This document shows, one piece after another, positions 27,054 through 36,365 of a stretch of 64,000 nucleotides of DNA. The stretch spans positions 1-64,000 of the forward strand of contig CAZUEE010000001.1 in NCBI GenBank assembly GCA_964619175.1. The letters run 5' to 3'. Below the pieces are notes generated by a model. It did not search any database. It was not told the origin of the DNA and saw nothing but the letters and a program-made list of their open reading frames with translations. Within the stretch, counting starts at the first letter, position 1; each line of letters begins with the position of its first letter. The stretch is from Brachyspira sp964619175 (GTDB taxonomy: Bacteria; Spirochaetota; Brachyspiria; Brachyspirales; Brachyspiraceae). Both the position numbers and the translations under genes were made by a program.

Positions 27054-28244
27054 TCAATATAAATCTTCCCTTATATCTATATCCTTCAATTTATTTTCAT
27101 CTACAGTATAAAAAAATGCATCACTAATATTATTTTTTATTATATTTAAAGCTCCGTTATCCCCTTTTAAATTTAATATATCGTCTTTATATTTAATTGA
27201 AAAAATAGCAGGATTCGAAGGTCTATTATTTGTATACATTGCCCCTATATTCTTTTGGCTATAATAAAAATATTTGAGAAACCTAAATATATCGTCACAA
27301 TTTAAAAAAGGATTATCGCATACAAAAAAAGCAAATGAATCAGCGTTTATTTTTAACGCTTCTTCAGTTCCCAAAACTATAGAACTACTTATACCCGTAT
27401 AATGTTCTTTATTATATATAGCTTCATAATCTTTATTTTCAAATTTTTTATTTAATATTTTATCGAATATACTTATTACTAAAATTGATATATCTATATG
27501 CTTTAGTTTTTTATCTTTATTTAAATTATTTTTAACTTCCGATAGTTTTTCTATAGTGTTTTCAAATAAAGTTTTTCCGTTTAAACCTTTAAAAGAGTGT
27601 AAAAGCTTATTGCTTTTAAATCTTAAAGAACTACCAGATGCCAATATTATAAAAGTTGTTTTTTTAAAATTACTGATAGAATTTTCTGTCATATCATTTA
27701 AATGAAGTTTTATATTAATATCTTTATATTGATTTTTTAATTTTTCAACATAATATTTGTTTGAGATATATTTTATAAAATTTAAATCGACTTCTTTATT
27801 ATAGTCTATCTCTTTTAACAAATTATATCTATAACAACACTCTGATATTTTTCTTCCTATGGCATGAAGTCCCATAACTATAATAATCTCGCTAATATAA
27901 CTTGTAATAAAATATGGTATAACAGGCTCTTTGTCGTTTGGTATTTTTAATGCATGATATTTTGAACCATCGGCTTCTATAAATATGATATCTGCAAATT
28001 TTAAAGTATTTTTTAATTCTTTATCGCCTACATAAGTTAATTTATCTTTATCAAATTCTTTTCCAAGCACAATTATATTATTATTTTTAAATGTGTCGTT
28101 TTCTATATGCGAAACATAACTTTCTGTTTTAAATATTTTTGTTGTCGTTGTAATTACTACTTTTTTATTTTTGTATTGTTTAGAAAGGAAATTTATATAG
28201 GATGTTTTCCCGCCTGCTCCGCATACTATTATTACTTTAGACAT
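27054..28244 (-). CDS. YqeC-MocA fusion: hydroxylase accessory domain plus molybdenum cofactor cytidylyltransferase
   Basis: This 396-residue two-domain protein has an N-terminal half (to about residue 195) matching YqeC, a marker of selenium-dependent molybdenum hydroxylases, with a P-loop-like VCGAGGKTSYINFL, ITTTTKIF, FIEADGSKYHALKIP and GLHAIGRKI. The C-terminal half is a MocA-type nucleotidyltransferase: FIILASGSSLRFKSNKLL, then FFVCDNPFLNCDDI and RPSNPAIFS. MocA adds CMP to make the cytosine-dinucleotide cofactor used by xanthine dehydrogenase-type enzymes. In E. coli these are separate proteins (YqeC and MocA). It starts 2 bp after the XdhC-family gene. Confidence 0.88.
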   Translation of the reverse strand: MSKVIIVCGAGGKTSYINFLSKQYKNKKVVITTTTKIFKTESYVSHIENDTFKNNNIIVLGKEFDKDKLTYVGDKELKNTLKFADIIFIEADGSKYHALKIPNDKEPVIPYFITSYISEIIIVMGLHAIGRKISECCYRYNLLKEIDYNKEVDLNFIKYISNKYYVEKLKNQYKDINIKLHLNDMTENSISNFKKTTFIILASGSSLRFKSNKLLHSFKGLNGKTLFENTIEKLSEVKNNLNKDKKLKHIDISILVISIFDKILNKKFENKDYEAIYNKEHYTGISSSIVLGTEEALKINADSFAFFVCDNPFLNCDDIFRFLKYFYYSQKNIGAMYTNNRPSNPAIFSIKYKDDILNLKGDNGALNIIKNNISDAFFYTVDENKLKDIDIREDLY

Positions 28245-28246
28245 AA

Positions 28247-29116
28247 TTATAAATTTCTTATTTTCCTTCTATTTTCAATTGTAGCTCTTTTCATTATAAG
28301 CTCTGCAGCTATACTTACTGCTATTTCTTCCGTGCTTTCGGCTCCTATTTGCAAACCTATAGGAGCGTTGACTCTTGATACAATTTCATCGTCATATCTT
28401 TCTTCATTTTTTAATTTATCATGAAGATTTTTAATTTTATTTTTACTTCCTATCATACCTATATATGCAGATTCTGTTTTTAAGGCATTTTTTTCCACTA
28501 TATAATCATAAACATGTCCTCTAGTTAATATCACTATATAATCGTCTTTTGTTATATTTATTTTTTCAAATATTTTATTATAATCTTCCACATATATTTT
28601 ATATGCATTAGGAAATCTATATTTATTTGCAAATTCTTCTCTATCGTCTATGACTACGCATTTAAATCCTATCTTATAAAGCAAATCTACTAAATCTAAA
28701 GACACATGCCCGCCTCCAAATATGTAAACGGTTCTCTCTTTAAGATATTCCTCTTCTAACATTTTATTTACCGTATCTACTCCTTCAGTAGAATTCAAAT
28801 ATAAAAAATTAATCTCTACGGAACCTCCACAAATCATCCCTATACCGCCTAATTCTTCAGGTTTCAAATCGTATACTTTAGAAGCATTTTCTTTTTTTTC
28901 CAATAACTCAAATCCATCTCGTAATGTTTTAAATTCTAAAAGTCCTCCTCCTATAGTTCCTATATTCTTTTCTTCGTTATTATCTTTATAAATAATCATT
29001 AAAGTGTCGGATGTCCTTGGAGAAGAACCATAAGAGTTGGCTATTTTAATAATCTCTATTTCTATATTTTTATTTAATAGATTCAAAGATTCTTTTAATA
29101 TATATTTAGAAGTCAT
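28247..29116 (-). CDS. XdhC/CoxI family molybdenum hydroxylase maturation factor
   Basis: This 289-residue protein has an N-terminal XdhC_CoxI domain (GSSPRTSDTLMI, IGTIGGGLLEFKTLRD, GMICGGSVEINF with the conserved Cys) and a C-terminal Rossmann domain (YIFGGGHVSLDLVDLL, YIGMIGSKNK, VNAPIGLQIGAESTEEIAVSIAAEL). XdhC binds the cofactor and promotes its sulfuration and insertion into xanthine dehydrogenase. It lies between the hydroxylase FAD subunit and the YqeC-MocA fusion, in the same transcript. Confidence 0.9.
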   Translation of the reverse strand: MTSKYILKESLNLLNKNIEIEIIKIANSYGSSPRTSDTLMIIYKDNNEEKNIGTIGGGLLEFKTLRDGFELLEKKENASKVYDLKPEELGGIGMICGGSVEINFLYLNSTEGVDTVNKMLEEEYLKERTVYIFGGGHVSLDLVDLLYKIGFKCVVIDDREEFANKYRFPNAYKIYVEDYNKIFEKINITKDDYIVILTRGHVYDYIVEKNALKTESAYIGMIGSKNKIKNLHDKLKNEERYDDEIVSRVNAPIGLQIGAESTEEIAVSIAAELIMKRATIENRRKIRNL

Positions 29117-29138
29117 TATATATTCCTTTTAATCGAAA

Positions 29139-29984
29139 TTAAATATTTACCGTCTTATTAATAAAATATTCTATTAAATTTAACGCCGTTTTTTTTCTAT
29201 ATAAAGCCGTTGACCTTGCGCTATCTCTTGGATTCATTATCAAAGAATATTCATTTTTTATATCTTCTATATTATCTACCCAATCCTTAATTTTCGAAGT
29301 AATAAATTTATTTTCTATTTTTTCATCTCTAGTTATTGTAGTCCCTAAAGTGCAAAAACTTATAATAAATTTATAATTTGAATTTTCTTTTACAACTAAA
29401 AAACATGACGCTAATTTAGACAAAGCGTTTGCTTTTCTTGTGCCTATCTTTTTATAAAACGAACTATGATAAACTTGTTTTTTTATTATTATATGGGTTA
29501 ATATCTCGTTGTCTTTAATAATAGTCTTACTAACTCCGGTTATAAAATCTTTTATTCTTACATCTCGTTGAGAATTTTTGCTTTTTAATCTAAGTATAGC
29601 ATCCATAGCGTATAAAGCAGGTAAACTATCCGCAGAAGGAGAAGCATTACAAATATTTCCCCCTATAGTTGCAATATTTCTAATAGGAGGTCCTGCTATA
29701 CCTAAAGCGCTCTCTTTAATTACATCAGGAATAATATCCGACTCTATTATCTCATTAAAAGTTGTCGTAGCTCCTATTATAATATTATCATTATCCTCGT
29801 TTATACCTCTTATAGAATCGATGTTTTGCAAAAATAATACAGGTCTTTCAAATCTAACCAATAAATTACTTCCTCTTAAATACTCTACCATTAAATCCGT
29901 TCCTCCCGCAAAAGGTATAGCATTATATTTATCTCTTATATCCAAAGCTTCATCTATATTTTCTACAATAAAATTGTTTACCAT
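29139..29984 (-). CDS. Xanthine dehydrogenase FAD-binding subunit
   Basis: This 281-residue subunit has the FAD-binding fold of molybdopterin dehydrogenases: PFAGGTDLMVEYLRG, IGATTTFNEI and TIGGNICNASPSADSLPALYAMDA, then the CO-dehydrogenase-flavoprotein C-terminal domain. It passes electrons from the 2Fe-2S subunit to NAD+ or another acceptor. Its start overlaps the end of the 2Fe-2S subunit gene by 7 bp. Similar to E. coli XdhB and YgfM. Confidence 0.92.
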   Translation of the reverse strand: MVNNFIVENIDEALDIRDKYNAIPFAGGTDLMVEYLRGSNLLVRFERPVLFLQNIDSIRGINEDNDNIIIGATTTFNEIIESDIIPDVIKESALGIAGPPIRNIATIGGNICNASPSADSLPALYAMDAILRLKSKNSQRDVRIKDFITGVSKTIIKDNEILTHIIIKKQVYHSSFYKKIGTRKANALSKLASCFLVVKENSNYKFIISFCTLGTTITRDEKIENKFITSKIKDWVDNIEDIKNEYSLIMNPRDSARSTALYRKKTALNLIEYFINKTVNI

Positions 29985-30451
29985 AAATTATTACCCTCCT
30001 TAGATGCTCTTAATACCGCATTAACGATATGGTCGTATCCTGTGCAACGACATAAATTACCCGACAAGCCTCGTCTAACCTGTTCTTCGGTAGGCTTTCC
30101 ACCAGTTTTACTTAAAATAACTTCTGACGACATAACCATTCCCGGAATACAAAAACCGCATTGAACAGCGCCTTCGTTTAAAAAAGCTTGAACTACAACT
30201 TTGCCTCTATCGGTTTTTGTGTATCCCTCAATAGTAACTATATTTTTACCTTCGCATAAAGCTATAGGTATAAGACATGAATTTACTACTTTCCCGTCAA
30301 AAAATACGGCACATGCCCCACATTCTCCTTCTCCACAACCTTCTTTTGTTCCCGTAAGTTTAAGTTCGTCTCTTAGAAAATCTATTAATCTAGTCAAAGG
30401 ATTTAAGTCGGTTGTTATCTGTTTTTCATTAACTTTAAAACTTATAGACAT
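29978..30451 (-). CDS. Xanthine dehydrogenase 2Fe-2S subunit
   Basis: This 157-residue iron-sulfur subunit carries the plant-type cluster CGEGECGACAVFFDG and a second cluster in QCGFCIPGMVMSS and GNLCRCTGYDHIV, all cysteines intact. It relays electrons from the Mo centre to FAD. It shares one base with the stop of the molybdenum subunit and has GGAGGT upstream. Normal length for XdhC/PucE-type small subunits. Confidence 0.94.
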   Translation of the reverse strand: MSISFKVNEKQITTDLNPLTRLIDFLRDELKLTGTKEGCGEGECGACAVFFDGKVVNSCLIPIALCEGKNIVTIEGYTKTDRGKVVVQAFLNEGAVQCGFCIPGMVMSSEVILSKTGGKPTEEQVRRGLSGNLCRCTGYDHIVNAVLRASKEGNNLW

Positions 30452-32586
30452 TATAATACCTCCACAACATTTTCTGGTAGAATAGGAATTCTATTAAAAT
30501 GATATTTTAAAGCGTTCTCCATAGCTCCCGCATAAGCAGCGGCCGCTCCATCAAAAGTGAGTTCGCCTATACCTTTAGCTCCCGAAGGACCATAATTATA
30601 AGGCTCTCCCATTATACAAGTATTTATTTCGGGCAAATCTAAAGAAGTTGGAATCATATAATCAGACATCTTTACCTGTAAATATCTTCCGTCCTTATCT
30701 ACAACTTTTTCCAATCCGCCCCAACCTAAGGCTTGAGCCATTCCGCCTTTTATTTGCCCCTCGACTATTTTCTCGTCTATGGCATAACCACAATCGAATA
30801 CGCCCCAAACTCCCTTTATTTTCACCTCAAAAGTAACCTTATCTATTTCAACTTCGACAACATTTATACCTAATCCATAACTTGGATAAGCGTCTCCTCT
30901 AAAATTTGTAGTATCCCAATCTATAATATGTTCTGGATGTTTATAGTTTTCTATTATTTCAATCTCTTCGCCTTCATCCCATCTTTCTCTCAATTTTTTA
31001 GAAGCCTCTTGAACCAAATATCCTACTATTATTATAGAACGAGAAGCAACGGTAGGACCAGTATTAGGAACTATGTCTGTATCATATTCTTCTATATCTA
31101 TATTCTCTATTGGAATATTCAAATTATACGCAGCTATTTTTCTAAAAGTAGTATGAAGTCCTTGCCCTATTTCAGTATTAGAAGTTAATATTTTAACTCT
31201 ATTTCCTTTTTTTAACATTTTTAACTTAGCTTTAATTATATCTCTTTCTCCGCTTCCAGTAAAAGCACACCCATGCAAAAAACATGATATGCCAATACCC
31301 TTGTAATAACTATTATTATATGCTTTATATTTGTTTTCATAATCAGAAGCTTTTAATATCCAATTAAGCATTTTTGGAAGTATTATATTATCATGAAATT
31401 TACCGCCTGTTACAGTAGTATCGTTTTTTTTAATAAAATATTTTTTTCTAAGTTCTAAAGGGTCCATTCCTATTTTTTTAGCCACATTATCCATAGCTCT
31501 CTCTATAGCAAATATAGCCTGAGGAGCTCCAAAACCTCTAAACGCGCAAGAAGGAACTTTATTAGTCGCATAAGCTCTACCAAAAATTCTTACATTAGGA
31601 AAGTTATATACATTAGTAGCAGTATATGTGCATCTCTGCATTATTACCCTAGAATTAGATTCGTAAGCTCCGGCATCCATATCAGATAATATATCGACAG
31701 CTATTATATTATTATCATTATCAAGCCCTATTTTAATTTTTATCTCGGCTGGCTGTCTTTTAACTGTATAAGCCATATCTTCCTGTCTATCTAAAATAAG
31801 TTTAACGGTTTTTTTAGTTTTACTGGTTGCAACCGCGACAGCTGCTGCCAAAGCATCCGGATAATGTTCTTTTCCGCCAAAACCTCCGCCTATTGGAGGG
31901 GCGATAACTCTCAATTCCGAATCTTCAATTCCTAAAACAGGAGCTACTGCATGACGAACATAATACGGACATTGAGTGGAAGAATATAAAGCAACTTTAT
32001 TATTTTCCCATACTCCGACGCATCCGTTAACTTCCATATACAGATGTTCTTGATATGGAGTATAATAAGTCTCTTCAACTATAGTTTTTGCTCTGCTAAA
32101 CGCCTTATCTACATCTCCATATCCCGCTTTAAAAGAAACGAATATATTATCGTCTTTTACTATCGGACCTCCCAATAATTTTTTTGAATCCTCTATAGTA
32201 AATACTGGGGGTAAATCTTCATAATCTATAACTATCTTTTCGGCAATGTCATAAACTATATTCTTATCTGGTCCTAACACAAGCATAACAGTTTCGCCTA
32301 TATATTTAACCGTATCTTCGGCAAAAGGAGGCCAATCCGCTATAACCATAGTAGTCATATTTTTACCCGGCACATCTTTATAATCTACAGTATAATAGCC
32401 ATCCGGAAGTTCTGGTATGGTTATTTTTAATATTTTAGCTCTTGCTCTTTGGGAATGCACTATTTTAGCATAAAGTATATCCTTGCCAAAATCAATGTCA
32501 TCTAAATATTTAATTTCGCCCGTTATCTTTCCTAAAGCGTCCACTCTTGGTATAAAATCCTTTAAATCTTTAATAAAAGTTTCCAT
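30451..32586 (-). CDS. Xanthine dehydrogenase molybdopterin-binding subunit
   Basis: This 711-residue large subunit of the xanthine oxidase family has an N-terminal aldehyde-oxidase a/b hammerhead (VDALGKITGEIKYLDDI), Mo-cofactor segments PPIGGGFGGKEHYPD (near residue 229) and SCAFRGFGAPQA, STQCPYY, and the base Glu675 in GAKGIGELTFDG. With the next two genes it makes a complete three-subunit enzyme. Purine substrate is inferred from the adjacent NCS2 permeases and YgeWXY genes; the neighbouring YqeB/YqeC/MocA suggest a cytosine-dinucleotide, selenium-containing centre. Nicotinate or another N-heterocycle cannot be excluded. Confidence 0.9.
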   Translation of the reverse strand: METFIKDLKDFIPRVDALGKITGEIKYLDDIDFGKDILYAKIVHSQRARAKILKITIPELPDGYYTVDYKDVPGKNMTTMVIADWPPFAEDTVKYIGETVMLVLGPDKNIVYDIAEKIVIDYEDLPPVFTIEDSKKLLGGPIVKDDNIFVSFKAGYGDVDKAFSRAKTIVEETYYTPYQEHLYMEVNGCVGVWENNKVALYSSTQCPYYVRHAVAPVLGIEDSELRVIAPPIGGGFGGKEHYPDALAAAVAVATSKTKKTVKLILDRQEDMAYTVKRQPAEIKIKIGLDNDNNIIAVDILSDMDAGAYESNSRVIMQRCTYTATNVYNFPNVRIFGRAYATNKVPSCAFRGFGAPQAIFAIERAMDNVAKKIGMDPLELRKKYFIKKNDTTVTGGKFHDNIILPKMLNWILKASDYENKYKAYNNSYYKGIGISCFLHGCAFTGSGERDIIKAKLKMLKKGNRVKILTSNTEIGQGLHTTFRKIAAYNLNIPIENIDIEEYDTDIVPNTGPTVASRSIIIVGYLVQEASKKLRERWDEGEEIEIIENYKHPEHIIDWDTTNFRGDAYPSYGLGINVVEVEIDKVTFEVKIKGVWGVFDCGYAIDEKIVEGQIKGGMAQALGWGGLEKVVDKDGRYLQVKMSDYMIPTSLDLPEINTCIMGEPYNYGPSGAKGIGELTFDGAAAAYAGAMENALKYHFNRIPILPENVVEVL

Positions 32587-32609
32587 AAGATATAAAATCC
32601 CTCCTATAA

Positions 32610-33950
32610 TTAATTATTATTTTCCTTTGGAAAAGGAATTATAATATTTGCAACTATTGCCGTAATACAAGTTGCAACAACCGCATCTTTTAAAATAAAT
32701 CTTAATATAGATGGAAGTCCTTGCACAGATTCTGGATTATTTGCAATTCCAAGTCCTAAAGCGAATGTAATTCCCATTATTAATATATTCCTTTCACTAA
32801 AACCAGCCTTTCCCAATAATTTTAATCCGTTTATCAAAATCATTGCAAATACGGTTATTACAGACCCGCCTAAAACACAATTTGGTATAACTGAAAATAT
32901 TGCTCCCAATTTAGGAAGAAATCCAGATAAACATAAAATAAAAGCTCCTGTGGCTATACAAAATTTATTTACAACTTTAGTCATTGCCACTATACCTACA
33001 TTTTGACCATAAGCGGTATTTGGAAGACAATTAAAAATAGCTGCTGTCGTAGAACCCAAAGCATCAGCCATAATTGCTCCAGAAGTTTCTTCTTTAGTAG
33101 CTTCCCTATCAAAAGCCGCTATTGTTATACCCGTTGTATTTCCTATGGTTTCTAACCCGGAAGCTATAAATAAAACTGCAAAATTGATTATTGCGCCAAC
33201 ATTAAATTCTAAACGGAAATGCAATGGTTTAGGTATATTAAACCAAGCTGCCTCATAGATAGGCTTTGTATCAACCATACCCAAAAAGAAACTAACTATA
33301 TACCCTATAACAAGTCCTATCAATATAGCGCTATTTTTAAATATACCTTTTCCCACTATTTGCAAAATAAGAATTATAAATAAACATAGAAAGGCAACGA
33401 ATAGATTTTTATTAGAACCGAAATCTGGCGAACCTATGCCTCCAGCAAAATAATTCACTCCTACTCCAATAAGAATACTGCCTACGGTTACAAGCATACA
33501 ACCTATAACTACAGGAGGGAAAAAACGATGAAGATATTTATAATAAAAACCTATTACTACTTCTACAAGGCTTCCTAATAAACTTGCGCCGAGAACCATT
33601 CCTATTCCTCCGGTATTAGCGATGTTTATTGCGCTTGGAACAAAAGCAGACGAAGTCCCCATTACAATAGGTAAATTTCCGCCTATGCGAATATTTCCTA
33701 TTTTTATTGGATAAAGTTGAATAAATGTCGTAAGCCCAGATACAAACATTGCGCATTGAATCATAATTACCAAATCAGAACCAGATAAATTGCAGGCGCC
33801 TGCAATTATCAATATGGGAGCTACATTTGAAGTAAACATAGCAAGGACATGTTGTATTCCTAAAGGGAGAGCCACAAATAAACTTGGCTTCCCTTCAAGC
33901 TGATATGCTAAATTTAAATTATGTTGTGTTATTTTTTTGTTGTTTTTCAT
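32610..33950 (-). CDS. NCS2 family purine permease (second of two)
   Basis: This is a 446-residue membrane protein of the xanthine/uracil permease family. I start at ATG 33950, behind AAGAGG, rather than at 34016, which overlaps the preceding gene. Marks are PLGIQHVLAMFTSNVAPIL, IGGNLPIVMGTSSAFVP and GLETIGNTTGITIAAFDREATKEE, followed by NTAYGQNVGIVAMTKV, the NCS2 signature. About 12-14 helices. Likely proton-coupled urate or xanthine import, given the cluster. It is a paralogue of the gene just upstream, and the two may differ in purine preference. Confidence 0.88.
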   Translation of the reverse strand: MKNNKKITQHNLNLAYQLEGKPSLFVALPLGIQHVLAMFTSNVAPILIIAGACNLSGSDLVIMIQCAMFVSGLTTFIQLYPIKIGNIRIGGNLPIVMGTSSAFVPSAINIANTGGIGMVLGASLLGSLVEVVIGFYYKYLHRFFPPVVIGCMLVTVGSILIGVGVNYFAGGIGSPDFGSNKNLFVAFLCLFIILILQIVGKGIFKNSAILIGLVIGYIVSFFLGMVDTKPIYEAAWFNIPKPLHFRLEFNVGAIINFAVLFIASGLETIGNTTGITIAAFDREATKEETSGAIMADALGSTTAAIFNCLPNTAYGQNVGIVAMTKVVNKFCIATGAFILCLSGFLPKLGAIFSVIPNCVLGGSVITVFAMILINGLKLLGKAGFSERNILIMGITFALGLGIANNPESVQGLPSILRFILKDAVVATCITAIVANIIIPFPKENNN

Positions 33951-33976
33951 ATTAATTATACCTCTTGATTCTTTAT

Positions 33977-35329
33977 TTATTTTGGAAGAGTAATATTTAA
34001 AATTATAGCTGTGCATGTAGCTATAACTACAGGGCTACTTCCAAATACGGTTCTTGCCCAATAAGGGAAGTGTTCTAAAGCTCCTCCAACTTGAACTACG
34101 CCCATACCTAACGCGACAGAAAGACCAACTATTAAAGTATTTCTTGGTCCCATATTTTCAGTAAATACTAATTTAATACCTGTCATAGCTATTGAAGCAA
34201 ATACTGTTATTGTGGCGCCTCCTAAAACGCATGACGGAATGGTAGTAAGTAAAGCAGAAAATTTTGGAAATAAACCCGCTATTAATATTAATATTGCCGC
34301 TATAAAAAAAACTATTCTGTTTACAACTTTAGTAGTCGCTACTATACCTACATTCTGACTATAAGTAGCCGTAGGAAGGCAACCGAATAACGATGATAGA
34401 ATATTTGTAAAACCATAAGCAGTAATGCCGCATTTTAATTCTTTATCCGTAGGCATTCTATCCAATCCTCCGGATGTTGTAGCCGAAAAATCGCCTATAG
34501 CCTGAACTGAATTAACGGCAAAGAGAAGCGCCATTGCAATGCAAGCGGAAGGCTCAAATTCTATTCCAAAAGGAATAAAATTTGGCGCTTGGAAAAAACC
34601 TGCGTTTACGACACTATTAAAATTAACCATACCAAAAAATAAAGCCGCTATATATCCGATTATTAATCCACCCAATATTGAAGCTAATTTCAAAAATCCT
34701 TTGGTAAATTGGTTAAAAATTACAACGGCTATCAAAGTAATAAAAGCTACTGTCCAATACTGCCATGAACCAAAAGGAACTATTTCTCCATTTATACGAT
34801 ATAAAGTACTTCCGCCAGCCATATATCTGACGGCTATAGGGTATAAAGAAAGTCCTATTGTAAAAACTACAGTTCCTGCAATTAAAGGAGGAAATAACTT
34901 TCTGATTTTTTCAACCGCAAATCCAAATATAATAGCTACTATACCGCCTACCACTTGAGCTCCAAATATTATAGCAAGCCCTCTTGTTCCTAAACCTGAT
35001 GCTATAGACGACATAGTCGAAACATAAGCAAAACTAACTCCAATTATCATAGGAAGTTTTGCTCCTATATGATAATTTTTGGTTACAGGTATAGGAAAAA
35101 GCATAATGATAGTAGATATTGCCGCAAATATTAATGAAGATTGAACAAGAAGTATTTGTTCCTTACTTCCACTTTGTAAACCGGATGCGGATGATACTAT
35201 TAATGCTGGCGTTATACAACCTACTATCATAGCTACTACATGTTGAAGAGCCAAAGGGAATGCTTGAGAGAGCTTAGGAACTCCGTCAAGTTCAAATAAC
35301 GATGCTTGCGTATTTTTTCTATTTTCCAT
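33977..35329 (-). CDS. NCS2 family purine permease (first of two)
   Basis: This 450-residue paralogue of the next gene has PLALQHVVAMIVGCITPALIV, IGAKLPMIIGVSFAYV, SVQAIGDFSATTSGGLDRMPTDKEL-like segments and TATYSQNVGIVATTKVVNR, all NCS2 features. Multiple membrane helices run throughout. It probably imports a purine such as urate or xanthine. It sits between carbamate kinase and the second permease, 20 bp from carbamate kinase. The conserved acidic and Gln residues of the signature helices are present, so both copies look functional. Confidence 0.88.
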   Translation of the reverse strand: MENRKNTQASLFELDGVPKLSQAFPLALQHVVAMIVGCITPALIVSSASGLQSGSKEQILLVQSSLIFAAISTIIMLFPIPVTKNYHIGAKLPMIIGVSFAYVSTMSSIASGLGTRGLAIIFGAQVVGGIVAIIFGFAVEKIRKLFPPLIAGTVVFTIGLSLYPIAVRYMAGGSTLYRINGEIVPFGSWQYWTVAFITLIAVVIFNQFTKGFLKLASILGGLIIGYIAALFFGMVNFNSVVNAGFFQAPNFIPFGIEFEPSACIAMALLFAVNSVQAIGDFSATTSGGLDRMPTDKELKCGITAYGFTNILSSLFGCLPTATYSQNVGIVATTKVVNRIVFFIAAILILIAGLFPKFSALLTTIPSCVLGGATITVFASIAMTGIKLVFTENMGPRNTLIVGLSVALGMGVVQVGGALEHFPYWARTVFGSSPVVIATCTAIILNITLPK

Positions 35330-35349
35330 AACTAACTGCCTTTTAAAAT

Positions 35350-36294
35350 TTATTTAGATATTCTTGTTCCCGTTTTACCATTGATGGCTTCTTTAGCTTT
35401 TTCAAGCAAAGTTATCATAGCTTCTTTGTTGTCAGATTTTTCTACAAATTGTATGCATGCCTGAACTTTAGGAAGCATAGAACCGGGAGCAAACTGCCCT
35501 TCTTCGCAATACTTTTTAGCTTCAACTATTGTCATAGAATCTAGCCACTCTTGATTAGATTTGCCAAAGTTAATTGCAACTTTTTCTACAGCGGTTAAAA
35601 TAATAAGCATATCGGCATCAAGTTCATTAGCCAAAACTGCAGCTGCAAAATCTTTATCTATAACGGCAGGCATACCTTTAAGATGTTTACCTACTCTTAC
35701 AACAGGAATTCCACCGCCACCGCAACAAATAATTAATGCGTTTTCATTTAACATGGCTTTTATTGCCGTATTTTCTGCTATTGATATAGGTTTTGGAGAT
35801 GCTACAACTCGCCTATATCCTCTTCCCGAATCTTCTTTTACTACCCAATTTAATTCTTTAGATTTTGCTTCGCCTTCCTCTTTAGTCATAAATTGTCCTA
35901 TTGGTTTAGTAGGATTTTTAAAAGCTTGGTCATTTTCATCTACTATAACTTGGGTAATTAAAGTGGATATAGGAGGTATATCTAAATTTCTATTAGAAAA
36001 TTCTTCCATAAGGGCATTTTGCAAATCATAACCTATATATGCTTGACTCATAGCCACGCAAACCGATAGAGGTATATAGTTTCCAGTGTTATGGTTATTT
36101 GTATATTCCATCATAGCGTTATTTATAAAACCTACTTGAGGTCCATTGCCATGAGCTATTATAACTTCACATCCGTTTTCAACCAAATCAACTATATTTT
36201 TTGCAGTAATTTTTACAGCTTGCATCTGCTCTGAAAGAGTATTACCTAAAGCATTTCCACCAAGGGCTATAACAATTCTTTTTTTATTTTTCAT
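35350..36294 (-). CDS. arcC: Carbamate kinase
   Basis: This 314-residue amino-acid kinase-fold enzyme has N-terminal RIVIALGGNALG, IAHGNGPQVGFI, VVASPKPISI, IICCGGGGIPVV and DKDFAAAVLANELDADMLIILTAV. I begin it at ATG 36294 because an upstream Met adds only three residues. It makes ATP from carbamoyl phosphate and ADP, releasing ammonia and CO2. In the purine cluster it is the energy-yielding step downstream of YgeW, as with YqeA in E. coli. A 13-bp hairpin separates it from ygeW. Confidence 0.94.
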   Translation of the reverse strand: MKNKKRIVIALGGNALGNTLSEQMQAVKITAKNIVDLVENGCEVIIAHGNGPQVGFINNAMMEYTNNHNTGNYIPLSVCVAMSQAYIGYDLQNALMEEFSNRNLDIPPISTLITQVIVDENDQAFKNPTKPIGQFMTKEEGEAKSKELNWVVKEDSGRGYRRVVASPKPISIAENTAIKAMLNENALIICCGGGGIPVVRVGKHLKGMPAVIDKDFAAAVLANELDADMLIILTAVEKVAINFGKSNQEWLDSMTIVEAKKYCEEGQFAPGSMLPKVQACIQFVEKSDNKEAMITLLEKAKEAINGKTGTRISK

Positions 36295-36321
36295 AAAATA
36301 CATCCATAAATTATTTTTTAT

Positions 36322-36353
36322 TAATAAGAGTTTATAAAAATAAACTCTTATTA
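36322..36353. other. Perfect 13-bp hairpin between ygeW and arcC genes
   Basis: TAATAAGAGTTTA and its exact reverse complement are separated by 6 bases. No clean U-run follows on either strand. It could be a weak attenuator or an RNA-stabilising structure that sets the ygeW/arcC ratio within the operon. Confidence 0.65.
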
Positions 36354-36365
36354 TATCTCAATTAA

